The notes: generated by a model not told the origin, from the letters alone. Counted from the stretch's first letter, positions 45,594-55,169 are shown. The stretch: DNA of 64,000 bases from Clostridia bacterium (GCA_017517325.1 JAFWZW010000010.1:186001-250000), one strand, 5' to 3'. Made by a program: numbers and translations.

Positions 45594-46913
45594 TTATTGA
45601 ACGGTATTATATTCGTTTATAATTTCTTCTATGACCTCTTCCAGCATCGGGGCACATTCCGCGCTCATACGGGAGGTACGGGCCTCGTAGCCGCCCTCGG
45701 CGTAGGCCTCCTTCGTGGGGAAATACGCTTCCCCGCCGTTGACCAGGCACGCAGTCATCAAAAATTTTTCTCCTGCCTTTTCACGGGCAAAGCGGGCGTA
45801 ATGGGTAAAGGGCTCGCCGCCCACACCCAAAATACCGATACCGCCGATGCCGAAAAAGCTGACCACCAAGGTCTGGCAAATAGGAGCCTTGGGAAGGGTC
45901 CCCATACGGCCCATATCGGCCTTTTCGCCCATTTCCAGCTTGTAGCCCAAGGTCCTGTTGATGGATTTTTCATAGATCTCCCAGCTTTCCGCCGCCTTTT
46001 CCAAACCGATCATATTGGTGGGAACGAAGCGGGTGACCACCTTGCTCCAAAGGGTATTCCCGGGAACGGGAAGGGTCTTTTCCCAAAGGGAGAGGGCCGT
46101 ATCGGAAAGGATCTTACCCATATAGAGATAATGGGTCCTGGGAGCGTCGGGCGCTGTCTCTGCAGGGCGGAATACGTTCACGTGGTTTACGTCACCCTGG
46201 AAGCCGGAGACCACCGCAACCTTCACACCTTCCTTCTTTTCTTCCATCTGACGGCGCAGAGCACCGCCCCAATCAGCGGAATACTTGGTGCCGCTGATGG
46301 TATCCTGATGGGTGGAAAAACTGACGATGGCAATATCATCGGCGCCGTCCCGTTCAAATTTGATCAGTCTTACGCTATTGTCTGCCTGGCCGATGGGTTC
46401 CACCACGTCGGGATTCATACGGCCGGGATTGGTACGGGTGGAGCCGTCCTTCATCCGAAATCTGCGAATAAAGGAGAGGGGCTCGGGAGTTTCCGTCACC
46501 CCATAGCCGGGCTTGGCAGGGCGAAGATCGGCAATGGCCATAACGGCAGCGTCGCAGAATTTGCGGTAAAGCAGATCCAGATACGCCGTATCCTTCAGAT
46601 AATCAATTAAGGGAATGCACTCTCCCTTCCCCACGTGGGGCGCGGTGTGCTGATGGAGGCAATGGATCATAATGCCGTCCTTCTCCACCCCCGTAGCACG
46701 GGCGATCCTTTCACGGATCTCGGTGGACGAGGCCTCATCAATGAGGATCAGGTCGGTGCAGATGAGAAGAAGCTTCTTTGCCCCGTCGGAAAGAGCAACG
46801 GCATTCAGCTCCAGGGGATCCAGCATTCCGTCTGCATAACGGCTTTTGTAATAGCCCGTCAGGGGCGTACCCAAGGGTGGGGTAATATCTACTCTTGAAA
46901 AACCTGCTTCCAT
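45594..46913 (-). CDS. Ceramidase-like array protein 7
   Basis: 439 aa, the most divergent member. SRVDITPPLGTPLTGYYK at the start, MIHCLHQHTAPHVG, SFSTHQDTISG (Gln replaces the Pro seen in the other copies), SGFQGDVNHVN (GDVNH in place of GDVSP) and GVGGEPFTHYARFA, GEAYFPTKEAYAEGGYEA. Its ATG lies 4 nt past the copy 6 stop, with the CAGGAGG ribosome site inside the end of copy 6. Cytoplasmic. Same family caveats as copy 8. Confidence 0.7.
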   Translation of the reverse strand: MEAGFSRVDITPPLGTPLTGYYKSRYADGMLDPLELNAVALSDGAKKLLLICTDLILIDEASSTEIRERIARATGVEKDGIMIHCLHQHTAPHVGKGECIPLIDYLKDTAYLDLLYRKFCDAAVMAIADLRPAKPGYGVTETPEPLSFIRRFRMKDGSTRTNPGRMNPDVVEPIGQADNSVRLIKFERDGADDIAIVSFSTHQDTISGTKYSADWGGALRRQMEEKKEGVKVAVVSGFQGDVNHVNVFRPAETAPDAPRTHYLYMGKILSDTALSLWEKTLPVPGNTLWSKVVTRFVPTNMIGLEKAAESWEIYEKSINRTLGYKLEMGEKADMGRMGTLPKAPICQTLVVSFFGIGGIGILGVGGEPFTHYARFAREKAGEKFLMTACLVNGGEAYFPTKEAYAEGGYEARTSRMSAECAPMLEEVIEEIINEYNTVQ

Positions 46914-46917
46914 CGTT

Positions 46918-48249
46918 TTATCCCTCCTGATGTTTTTTCAACAGCGCGGTGGCCGTTTCAGGGAGCACGTCTGCAACGCAGGGGGTAAAGCGGGAGCTTC
47001 TGGCCTCGTATCCACCCTCCTCAAAGGCGCTCTTGGTGGGTAGATAGCCCTGACCGCCGTTGGTACAGCAAGCGCAGATCACGAAAAGCTCGGGGGCGGC
47101 GGCACGGGTGCGGGTGGCGTATTCCGTAAAAGGCTCACCGCCGAAGCCCACAAGGGCAACCTTACCGAAAGCGGCCAAGGAAACGGGCACCTTGCGGAAA
47201 AGGGTGTCGTCACGAAGAGAGGCCACGCGGTTGATCTCCCCCTTCTCATCCAAAGGAAGCTTCAATTCGCCCGCATCCATCAAAACCTTCTTTTCCCGGA
47301 ATTCATCAACCCGTTCTATGTATTTGGTATTGGTGGGAATGTATACCATTTCCACCCCACCGCTGACCTTCCCTTCGGGAATGGCTTCGGTCTGATTCCA
47401 GATATCCACCACCACGTCGGCAATGGTTCTGCCCATAAAGCGGGTGTGGGCGTATCTCTTTTCAAAATAATCGGGGTCAGCCTTTTTGGCAACGGCAGGT
47501 TTGAATACGTTTATGTGGTTGGTATCCCCCTGAGCACCGTTCACCAGAATGCAGTGCACCCCTAAATCCTTTTCGGTAAAGCGGCGCACAAAACCGGGCC
47601 AGTCGGCGGAAAATTTGGTGCCGCCCACGGTATCGGGGTGGGTGGAGAAGTTCACAAGGGCAATATCCTTTTTCCCTTCTCTTTCAAATTTTACAAGGCG
47701 AACGGTATTGTCAGCCTCGCCGATGGGAGCAATCACGTCGGGCTTCATATGGCCGGGGTTGGTTTTGATGTTTCCGTCTGCCATACGGTAGCGGCGGATA
47801 AAGGAAATGGGCTCTGCCGTCTCCTTCGCTGCAATGCTTATCCGCGCCTCTGCCATATCGTCCATTGCCATTAAGCAGATATCTGCGTATTTGCGAACGA
47901 GAACGTCCTGATAGGTGGCATCGTAAAAGCTGTTGTTCTGCCCCTTCACCTTGGCAGTGGCGCCTAAATAAACGGAGGTGTGCTGATGGAGCCCCTGCAA
48001 GAAAATGTTCCCTTCGGGCACGCCCGTTCTCTCTGCGATCACCCCTCTGACAGCGGTGGAAAAGACCTCGTTTGTCATTAGAATGTCGGCGGTAACGATG
48101 AGAACGGTGTTTTCCCCGTCGGATACGGCAACGGCATTCAATTCCAGCGGATCCAAAACGCCCTCTGCCTCACGGTATTGAAAATACCCTGCCATAGGGC
48201 TCCCTAAAGGAGGGGTCATATCCAGTCTTGCAAAGCCTGCTTTAAACAT
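46918..48249 (-). CDS. Ceramidase-like array protein 6 (first gene of second operon)
   Basis: 443 aa. SLDMTPPLGSPMAGYF-type start (here ARLDMTPPLGSPMAG), FLQGLHQHTSVYLG, NFSTHPDTVGG, NGAQGDTNHINVF, GFGGEPFTEYATRT and GYLPTKSAFEEGGYEA, so the family pattern is intact apart from the Ser to Asn change and Phe for the last Tyr (KSAFEE). Preceded by a 226-nt gap with its own promoter, so it opens the 6-7-8 operon. ATG with AAGGAGA. Confidence 0.7.
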   Translation of the reverse strand: MFKAGFARLDMTPPLGSPMAGYFQYREAEGVLDPLELNAVAVSDGENTVLIVTADILMTNEVFSTAVRGVIAERTGVPEGNIFLQGLHQHTSVYLGATAKVKGQNNSFYDATYQDVLVRKYADICLMAMDDMAEARISIAAKETAEPISFIRRYRMADGNIKTNPGHMKPDVIAPIGEADNTVRLVKFEREGKKDIALVNFSTHPDTVGGTKFSADWPGFVRRFTEKDLGVHCILVNGAQGDTNHINVFKPAVAKKADPDYFEKRYAHTRFMGRTIADVVVDIWNQTEAIPEGKVSGGVEMVYIPTNTKYIERVDEFREKKVLMDAGELKLPLDEKGEINRVASLRDDTLFRKVPVSLAAFGKVALVGFGGEPFTEYATRTRAAAPELFVICACCTNGGQGYLPTKSAFEEGGYEARSSRFTPCVADVLPETATALLKKHQEG

Positions 48250-48301
48250 AGTATTTCTCCTTTTCTCTCCGGCCGAAAGCCGAAAGTTTTTCTTTAAGGT
48301 T

Positions 48302-48330
48302 AGAATAAAACAATTTGCCCTTCATATCAA
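48302..48330 (-). promoter_or_regulatory. Promoter of second array operon (copies 6-8)
   Basis: Minus strand TTGATA (48325-48330), 17 nt, TATTCT (48302-48307). The -10 half, AATTGTTTTATTCTAACC plus TTAAAG (48295-48318), is repeated exactly at the other array promoter (55232-55260). Confidence 0.7.
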
Positions 48331-48430
48331 TACAAAAGAAGAAATTTTCTTGTTAAATCAGTAAGAATCTGTAAATAAAACAGAAAAGGGGATGGCAAAA
48401 AAGCGCAGAACGATAAAAACCGTAAAGCAA

Positions 48431-48465
48431 AAGAGATCCTTCGAAATGATTCCGAAGGATCTCTT
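48431..48465 (-). terminator. Terminator of first array operon
   Basis: Stem AAGAGATCCTTCG / CGAAGGATCTCTT (48431-48443 with 48453-48465), T-rich afterwards on the minus strand; 11 nt past the copy 5 stop. Confidence 0.82.
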
Positions 48466-48475
48466 CTTTCAATTG

Positions 48476-49804
48476 TTACAGCGCGCTCTTGTGCTCGTTC
48501 AGCATATCTGCAATGGCCCCGGGGATCTGGGTGGCAACGGATCTGGTAAAGCGGGTATTCATAGCTTCGTAGCCGCCCTCGTCAAAGGCCTCTGCGGTGG
48601 GAAGATAGCCTTCGCCGCCGTTGACCAGGCAAGCCGCGATCACGTAAAGCTCGGGGGCTGCTTCTCTTGCCGCCTTGGCATACCAGGTGAAGGGCTCGCC
48701 GCCGATGCCCGCAATGGCAAATTCACCGAAGCCGATGACGGCCGTAGGCACCTTCTGGAAGAGCTTTTCTTCGGGAAGTTGTAATACGCGGTGCATCTCC
48801 GCCTTAGGCCCCATAGGAAGCTTGATCAGGCCTGCGTCAAAGTCCTTTTTCATCTGACGGAAGCGGTCGATCTCATCCATCCCCTTGGTGTTGGTGGGAA
48901 TGTATTCGATGCGATTGTGGCAGGTAATGGGGGTAGCCTTCTTTTCCACGGTCTTGTCCCAAAGAGAGACCACCGCGTCGGTAATGATGCGCCCCATTCT
49001 TTCGCTGTTGGCGTAGCGCTTCTCTCTTTCAAGGGGATCACCCTTTTTGGCAACGGGGGGCTTGGAGAAATCACAATGGTTGGTATCGCCCTGACAGCCG
49101 TTGACCAGAATACAATGGGTATCGGGAATTCTCTGTTCGGTCATACGGCGCACAAAGCCCGGCCAGTCAGCGGAGATCTTGGAGCCGCCGATCACGTCGG
49201 GGTGGGTGGAAAAGTTCACCAGCGCAATGTCCTTTTTGCCCTCTCTCTTAAATTTGATCAGGCGAACGGTGTTATCGGGCTCCCCGATGGGGCCCACCAC
49301 GTCGGGCTTCATATAGCCGGGGTTGGTGCGGGTGGAGCCGTCTGCCATACGGTAGCGGCGGATAAAGGAGATCTGCTCGCTTGTCTGCTGCTCAGCAACG
49401 CTCACCACGGCCTCAGCCAGATCGTCTACCGCCATTTTCACAACGTCAAGGTACTTACGCTCCAAAATATCAAGGTAAGCGGGGTCCTTCATGGTATCCT
49501 TCTGAAATTCGGAGCCGCCGATGCGCAGAGAGGTGTGCTGATGGAGGCCCTGAATGGCAACGTTCTCCACAGGGATCCCCAGCATTTCCGCAATTTTGGT
49601 ACGGGTCACGGTAGCCGCACCGAGGCGGGTGTAAACGAAGTCACCGGTCACGTAAACGGCGGTGCTTTCATCGTCGCGAATGACGATGGCGTTCAGTTCG
49701 ATGGGATCCAGCACCCCTTCGGCGTAACGGATCTCAAAATACCCTGCCAGAGGGCTCCCCAAAGGGGGAGTAATATCAACTCTTGCAAATCCTGCTTGAA
49801 ACAT
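48476..49804 (-). CDS. Ceramidase-like array protein 5
   Basis: 442 aa. ARVDITPPLGSPLAGYFEI, IQGLHQHTSLRIG, NFSTHPDVIGG, NGCQGDTNHCDF, GIGGEPFTWYAKAA and GYLPTAEAFDEGGYEA. It is very like copy 2 (52509-53837): both carry FRQMKKDF and LIKLPMGP in the middle, which the others lack. Last gene of the first operon, 20 nt after copy 4, followed by a terminator. Confidence 0.72.
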   Translation of the reverse strand: MFQAGFARVDITPPLGSPLAGYFEIRYAEGVLDPIELNAIVIRDDESTAVYVTGDFVYTRLGAATVTRTKIAEMLGIPVENVAIQGLHQHTSLRIGGSEFQKDTMKDPAYLDILERKYLDVVKMAVDDLAEAVVSVAEQQTSEQISFIRRYRMADGSTRTNPGYMKPDVVGPIGEPDNTVRLIKFKREGKKDIALVNFSTHPDVIGGSKISADWPGFVRRMTEQRIPDTHCILVNGCQGDTNHCDFSKPPVAKKGDPLEREKRYANSERMGRIITDAVVSLWDKTVEKKATPITCHNRIEYIPTNTKGMDEIDRFRQMKKDFDAGLIKLPMGPKAEMHRVLQLPEEKLFQKVPTAVIGFGEFAIAGIGGEPFTWYAKAAREAAPELYVIAACLVNGGEGYLPTAEAFDEGGYEAMNTRFTRSVATQIPGAIADMLNEHKSAL

Positions 49805-49823
49805 TTTTATATCTCCTTCGTTA

Positions 49824-51155
49824 TTATTTTTTCATATATTCCTTCAGCATTTCTGCTGCTGTGGACTGAAGCACCTCGGGAAGTTCTGCGTTGAACATAG
49901 CGGAAGCCACCTCGTAGCTGCCCTGGGCATAAGCCTCCCGTGAGGGAAGATAACCTTCCGCGCCGTTGGCAAGACAAGCGGTGAGAAGGAACAGTTCCGG
50001 CACCTGGGCACGAACGGCCTGGGCATATTCCGTAAAGGGCTCTCCTGCATAGCCCAAAATGGCGATCTTACCGAAGGCAACCATGGAAACGGGCACCGTC
50101 TGTACCGCAGACTTCGTATCCAGTCCTGCAATGCGAGCGACGAGACCCACACCTTCCGGGGGGAGTTCTTCCTTGGCAGGTCTGTCGCCGGACATAAAGC
50201 GGTTGTAAAGAGCCTTCATTTCGTCAATGCGCTCAATGCCCTCAGTCTTGGTCAAAAAGCGCTTGTATTCCACTCTGGCATACACGTTTTCCACGGGAGT
50301 CTCTTCTGCCTTATCCCAAAGGGAGACCACCGTATCGGCAATGATACTGCCCACTTTGCGGCAGTATTCATATTTCACGCGGATCCGTTCAGGGTTACCC
50401 TTTTTCAAGCCTGCGGCAGGGTTGGGCTTGAAGAAGTTGCAATGGTTTACGTCGCCCTGACAGCCGTTGATGAGAATGCAATGGGTATCGGGGATGCGCT
50501 CTTCGGTGAAGCGGCGCACAAAGCCCGGCCAGTCCGCAGAATATTTTAGCCCCGCAAACATATCGGGGTGGTTCTGGAAGCCCACCATGGCAATATCAAA
50601 TTTTCCTTCTCGTTTGAATCTTACCAGACGAACGGTATTGTCAGCATCCCCCACGGTACCCACCACGTCGGGATTCAGGTAGCCTGGGTTGGTCTTGATG
50701 GAGCCGTCCTTCATACGGTAGCGGCGCACGAAGGCAACGGGCTCTGCCGTTTCTTCTTCTCCGATGGATACCTTTGCCTCCGAAAGATCGTCAATGGCCA
50801 TTTTAGAGACGTCAACGAACTTGCAGCGGAGCATATCCTGATACACACGGCTCGACGGACCGCACTCCCCGGGGGTGGTGGAGGTGTGCTGATGCAGGGT
50901 CTGATAGAAAATATGATCCAAAGGAAGCCCCGTTTCCGCCGCAATCAGTTTGCGGTAGCGGGTCGCATCTTTTTCGGGGGTGTACATAAAGTCGCCGGTG
51001 ATCACCAAAACCGTATCCTCGCCGCTTTTCAGGGCAACGGCGTTAAGGTAAAGGGGATCCAGGATCCCTTCGGCCAATCGGGTCTCAAAATGCCCGGTCA
51101 AGGGGGTGCCCAAAGGCGGGGTCACGTCAACTCTTGAAAAACCTGCTTGTAACAT
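49824..51155 (-). CDS. Ceramidase-like array protein 4
   Basis: 443 aa from ATG 51155 (AAAGGTG upstream); the frame extends 8 codons further without support. SRVDVTPPLGTPLTGHFE, FYQTLHQHTSTTPG, GFQNHPDMFAG, NGCQGDVNHCNFF, GYAGEPFTEYAQAV and GYLPSREAYAQGSYEVA. Closest to the broken copy 3 beside it: both share YKRFLTKTEG and the same C-terminal third, indicating a recent tandem duplication. Confidence 0.72.
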   Translation of the reverse strand: MLQAGFSRVDVTPPLGTPLTGHFETRLAEGILDPLYLNAVALKSGEDTVLVITGDFMYTPEKDATRYRKLIAAETGLPLDHIFYQTLHQHTSTTPGECGPSSRVYQDMLRCKFVDVSKMAIDDLSEAKVSIGEEETAEPVAFVRRYRMKDGSIKTNPGYLNPDVVGTVGDADNTVRLVRFKREGKFDIAMVGFQNHPDMFAGLKYSADWPGFVRRFTEERIPDTHCILINGCQGDVNHCNFFKPNPAAGLKKGNPERIRVKYEYCRKVGSIIADTVVSLWDKAEETPVENVYARVEYKRFLTKTEGIERIDEMKALYNRFMSGDRPAKEELPPEGVGLVARIAGLDTKSAVQTVPVSMVAFGKIAILGYAGEPFTEYAQAVRAQVPELFLLTACLANGAEGYLPSREAYAQGSYEVASAMFNAELPEVLQSTAAEMLKEYMKK

Positions 51156-51168
51156 TTTTATCACCTTT

Positions 51169-52494
51169 CTATTTCTCAATATATTCCTTCAGTATCGCCG
51201 CGGCGGTGGACTGAAGCACCTCGGGGAGCTCGCTGGGGAACATAGAAGCGGCCACCTCGTAGCTGCCCTGACCAAAGGCCTCCCGTGAGGGAAGGTAGCC
51301 CTCCGCGCCGTTGGCAAGACAAGCGGTAAGAAGGAACAGTTCCGGCACCTGGGCGCGCACGGCCTGGGCGTATTCCGTAAAGGGCTCGCCCGCATAGCCT
51401 AAAATGGCGATCTTACCGAAGGCAACCACGGAAACGGGAATGGTCTGCACCGCAGATCTACCCGGCATACGGGCAATGCGACCCACCAGACCCAACCCTT
51501 CCGGCGGAATCTCATCCTTTGCGGTGGGGTCACCTGCCATCACGCGGTCGTAAAGCGCCGTCATTTCCTCGATCTGCTCGTAGCCCTCAGTCTTGGTCAA
51601 AAAGCGCTTGTATTCCACCTTGGAATATACGTTGTCCACGGGGGTCTCTTCTCCCTTGTCCCAAAGGGAGACCACCGTATCGGTAATGATGCGGCCCACC
51701 CTGCGGCAGTATTCGTATTTCAAACGAACGCCCTCAGGCGCCTTCAGCCCCTTGGAGGGGTTGGGCTTTGAAACGTCAACGTGGTTTACGTCTCCCTGAC
51801 AGCCGTTGATGAGAATGCAATGCGTTCCGGGAATATCCTGTTCGGTCATACGGCGCACGAAGCCCGGCCAGTCGGCGGAAAACTTCTTGTGACCGATCAT
51901 ATCGGGGTGGTTCTAGAAGCCCACCAGAGCAATGTCATTTTTGCCGTCTCTTTTGAATCTAACCAAGCGAACGGTATTATCCGCCTCTCCCACGGGACGG
52001 AGGATATCGGGGTTGAGATAGCCGGGGTTGGTCTTGATGGAGCCGTTCTTCATATAGTAGCGGCGCACGAAAGCAACGGGCTCCGCCGTTTCCTTTTCCG
52101 CGATGAAGACCTTGGCATCGGAAAGATCGTCCATTGCCATTTTCGCCACGTCAACGAACTTGCGGCAAAGGAGATCCTGATACGTGCGATCCACCGCACC
52201 GCCTTTACCGGGGGTGGTGGAGGTGTGCTGATGGATGGTCTGATAGAAAATATGGTCCAAAGGAAGCCCCGTTTCCGCCGCGATCAGCTTACGGTAACAG
52301 GTGACCTCCTTTTCCTCGGTATACATAAAGTCACCGGTGATGATCACCACCGTGTCCTCGCCGCTTTTCAGAGCAACGGCGTTCAGCTCCAAGGGATCTA
52401 AAATTCCTTCCGAAATTCTGGTTCTGAAATATCCGGTGAGAGGCGTGCCCAATTGCGGAGTCACGTCAACTCTTGCAAATCCTGCTTGTATCAT
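51169..52494 (-). pseudogene. Ceramidase-like array protein 3, interrupted by an in-frame amber codon
   Basis: 442 codons in one continuous frame. ARVDVTPQLGTPLTGYF starts at ATG 52494, and the copy ends at 51169. At 51913-51915 a TAG replaces the CAG (Gln) found in GFQNHPD of copy 4, next to the presumed metal-binding His. No frameshift or other damage is visible: the 3' part keeps NGCQGDVNHVDVSKP, GYAGEPFTEYAQAV and GYLPSREAFGQGSYEVA. Translation would stop after 193 residues; a restart Met at 51900 follows without a good ribosome site. It may be a young pseudogene, a population variant, a sequencing error or read-through. Confidence 0.8.
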
Positions 52495-52508
52495 ATGGTA
52501 TCTCCTTT

Positions 52509-53837
52509 TCAGTTGAGTTTTTCTTTGTGTTCGCCCAGCATACGGGCAATGGCAGCGGGAACCTGATCCGCAAGGGAAACGGTGAAGCTGCTTCCCACCG
52601 CTTCATAGCCACCCTCCTCGAAGGCATCCTTGGAGGGAAGGTAGCCCTGAGCACCGTTTACAAGGCAAGCGGGCAACAGATACAGCTCCGGTGCCGCCTC
52701 TCTGGCCTTGACTCCATACCAGGTGAAGGGCTCGCCGCCCAAGCCTACGATGGCAATTTCACCTATCCCCAAAATGTTCACGGGCATTTTCTGGAACAGG
52801 GTCTGCTCGGGCAAGTTCAGAACGCGGTTCATTTCCGCACGGGGACCCATGGGAAGCTTGATCAGCTTTGCCTCAAAATCCTTTTTCATTTGGCGGAAGC
52901 GGTCGATCTCATCCATATATTTGGTGTTGGTGGGAACGTATTTCACCGTGCCGTAGCAAGCAACGGGGGTCGCCTTCTTTTCAGCAGTCTCATTCCAGAT
53001 CTCCTTGACGGTATCGGTAATGATGCGGCCCATTTTTTCACTGTGTGCGTAGCGCTTTTGAAAGAACAGCGGGTCCTCCTTTTTGGCAATGGAGGGCTTC
53101 TTTACGTCAATGTGGTTTACGTCGCCCTGAAAGCCATTGATGAGAATGCAATGGGTATCGGGGATCTCGCTTTCGGTCATACGGCGCACGAAGCCCGGCC
53201 AGTCGGAGGAAAGGTTGTTGCCGCCGATGACGTCGGGGTGGGTGGAAAAATGAACCAGCGCAACGGTCTTTTTCCCTTCTCTTTCAAATTTCACAAGGCG
53301 AACGGTATTATCCGCATCCCCGATGGGGCCCTCGATCTCGGGGTTCAGACATCCGGGATTGGTACAGGTGGAGCCGTCCTTCATACGGAAGCGGCGCACG
53401 AAGGAAATGGGCTCTGCCGTTTCCTTATGAGCCACCGAGACTCTCGCCTCCCCAAGGTCGTCCAGCGCCATTTGCGCCACGTCAAGAAACTTGCGGTAAA
53501 GCAGGTCAAGATAAGCAGGGTCCTTCAAATGGTCGTCCTTGAAGGTGGTGCCCAAGCGGAAGGAAGTGTGCTGGTGCAGCGCCTGCAAAAATACGTTTTC
53601 AACGGGGATCCCGAAGCGCTCCGAGATCAGGCTGCGCAGCTCGTTTGCCTGATGCAGACGGATGGCCACTGCGTCGCAGGTCACGTAAACGGCGGTATTT
53701 TCATCGTCCCGCACGGCCAGCGCGTTCAGCTGGATGGAATCCAGAATGGCATCGGCGAAGCGCACCTTAAAATATCCCGCCAGAGGGCAACCCAAATTGG
53801 GGGTAATGTCAACTCTTGCAAATCCTGCCTGAAACAT
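52509..53837 (-). CDS. Ceramidase-like array protein 2
   Basis: 442 aa. ARVDITPNLGCPLAGYFKV, FLQALHQHTSFRLG, HFSTHPDVIGG, NGFQGDVNHIDVKKP, GLGGEPFTWYGVKA and GYLPSKDAFEEGGYEA. Sister of copy 5 by the shared middle block (FRQMKKDFEAKLIKLPMGP). Asn in place of the usual Pro in TPPLG is unique to it. 12 nt after copy 1 with AAAGGAG. Confidence 0.72.
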   Translation of the reverse strand: MFQAGFARVDITPNLGCPLAGYFKVRFADAILDSIQLNALAVRDDENTAVYVTCDAVAIRLHQANELRSLISERFGIPVENVFLQALHQHTSFRLGTTFKDDHLKDPAYLDLLYRKFLDVAQMALDDLGEARVSVAHKETAEPISFVRRFRMKDGSTCTNPGCLNPEIEGPIGDADNTVRLVKFEREGKKTVALVHFSTHPDVIGGNNLSSDWPGFVRRMTESEIPDTHCILINGFQGDVNHIDVKKPSIAKKEDPLFFQKRYAHSEKMGRIITDTVKEIWNETAEKKATPVACYGTVKYVPTNTKYMDEIDRFRQMKKDFEAKLIKLPMGPRAEMNRVLNLPEQTLFQKMPVNILGIGEIAIVGLGGEPFTWYGVKAREAAPELYLLPACLVNGAQGYLPSKDAFEEGGYEAVGSSFTVSLADQVPAAIARMLGEHKEKLN

Positions 53838-53849
53838 AATTTTTCTCCT

Positions 53850-55169
53850 TTACTTTTCCAAATGCTCTTTCAGCATATCGATGGCGGCATTCTGCAAGGT
53901 GGGGGCCGTCACCTCCGTAAAATTGGTGGTTCTGGCTTCATATCCGCCCTCGGCAAAAGCACCGCTGCTGGGAAGGTAGCCCTGCCCACCGTTGGCAAGG
54001 CAGGCGGAAAGAACGAACAGCTCCGGCACCGCGGCGCGGGGAATATCCGCGTATTCGGTGAAGGGCTCGCCGCCGTAGCCGATGATGGCAACCTTACCGA
54101 AGGCAACCATAGAAACGGGCACTTTCTGAACCAGCGTCACGTTTTCCATATTGGCGATTCTTCTGACCTCGCCCTTTTCCGCCATATTGAGTTTGACGGG
54201 CAAGGGCTTTTCTTCCACGATCAGCTTGTGGAGAGCTCTGCATTCATCCAGTCTTTCAAGGCCTGCCGTGTTGGAGGGAACACGGAGCGTTTCCACCTTG
54301 GCAGAGATCTTTCCTTCGGGGATCGCTTCCGTTTCGTTCCACATTGCCACCACCGCATCGGTAATGATGCGGCCCATTCTTTGGCTGTTGGCGTATCTCT
54401 TTTCATAGAAATCGGGGTCGACTTTTCGGGCAACGGGGGGCTTTGAAACGTCAATGTGGTTAACGTCGCCCTGACAGCCGTTCACCAGAATACAATGGGT
54501 TTCGGGGAGCGCCTTTTCCGTAAAGCGGCGCACAAAGCCCGGCCAGTCTGCGGAAAACTTGTTACCGCTGATCACGTCAGGGTGGGTCTGGAAGTTTACA
54601 AGGGCAATATCAAAAGCCCCTTCTCTTTCAAATTTCACAAGGCGAACGGTATTGTCAGCCTCTCCCAAGGGATGATCGATCTCGGGGTTTTGACTTCCGG
54701 GGTTGGTTTTGACGCTTCCGTCCTTCATACGGAAGCGGCGCACGAAGGAAATGGGCTCTGCCGTCTCCTTTGAAGCAATGGAAAGGGTGGCATCCTGAAG
54801 GTCGGCCAGGGCCATCTGCACCACGTCAACGTATTTGGCCGCAAGGTACGCCTTATAGGTTGCATCGGTAGGGCCCGAGGGACCCGCGGTGGTAGAGGTG
54901 TGCTGATGAATGGCCTGCATCAGAATGTGATCCGCAGGAATCCCCACCTTTTCCGCAATGAGGTTGCGGTAGTAGGTAGCGTCCTTTTCCACCATATACA
55001 TAAAGTCACCGGTGATGATCACCACGGTCTCTTCCCCGCCCTTTACCGCAAGGGCGTTGAGGTAGATGGGATCCAGAACACCGTCAGATATTCTTAAACT
55101 GAAATAGCCCGTAAGCACCGTACCCAACTGAGGGGTTACGTCAACTCTTGCAAAACCCGCTTGAAACAT
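53850..55169 (-). CDS. Ceramidase-like array protein 1 (first gene of first operon)
   Basis: 439 aa. ARVDVTPQLGTVLTGYFS, LMQAIHQHTSTTAG, NFQTHPDVISG, NGCQGDVNHIDVSKP, GYGGEPFTEYADIP and GYLPSSGAFAEGGYEA. First gene after the strong promoter at 55232-55260. AAAGGAG before the ATG. Cytoplasmic like all the copies. The family resembles ceramidase in fold, but the Ser of GDVSPN is Asn in every copy, so activity on ceramide is doubtful. Confidence 0.72.
   Translation of the reverse strand: MFQAGFARVDVTPQLGTVLTGYFSLRISDGVLDPIYLNALAVKGGEETVVIITGDFMYMVEKDATYYRNLIAEKVGIPADHILMQAIHQHTSTTAGPSGPTDATYKAYLAAKYVDVVQMALADLQDATLSIASKETAEPISFVRRFRMKDGSVKTNPGSQNPEIDHPLGEADNTVRLVKFEREGAFDIALVNFQTHPDVISGNKFSADWPGFVRRFTEKALPETHCILVNGCQGDVNHIDVSKPPVARKVDPDFYEKRYANSQRMGRIITDAVVAMWNETEAIPEGKISAKVETLRVPSNTAGLERLDECRALHKLIVEEKPLPVKLNMAEKGEVRRIANMENVTLVQKVPVSMVAFGKVAIIGYGGEPFTEYADIPRAAVPELFVLSACLANGGQGYLPSSGAFAEGGYEARTTNFTEVTAPTLQNAAIDMLKEHLEK

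Noticed and set aside
52473..54446. 657-codon plus-strand frame across array copies 1 and 2
   Set aside because: Antisense shadow spanning two real genes and their gap; similar shadow frames appear opposite every array copy because the copies are homologous.
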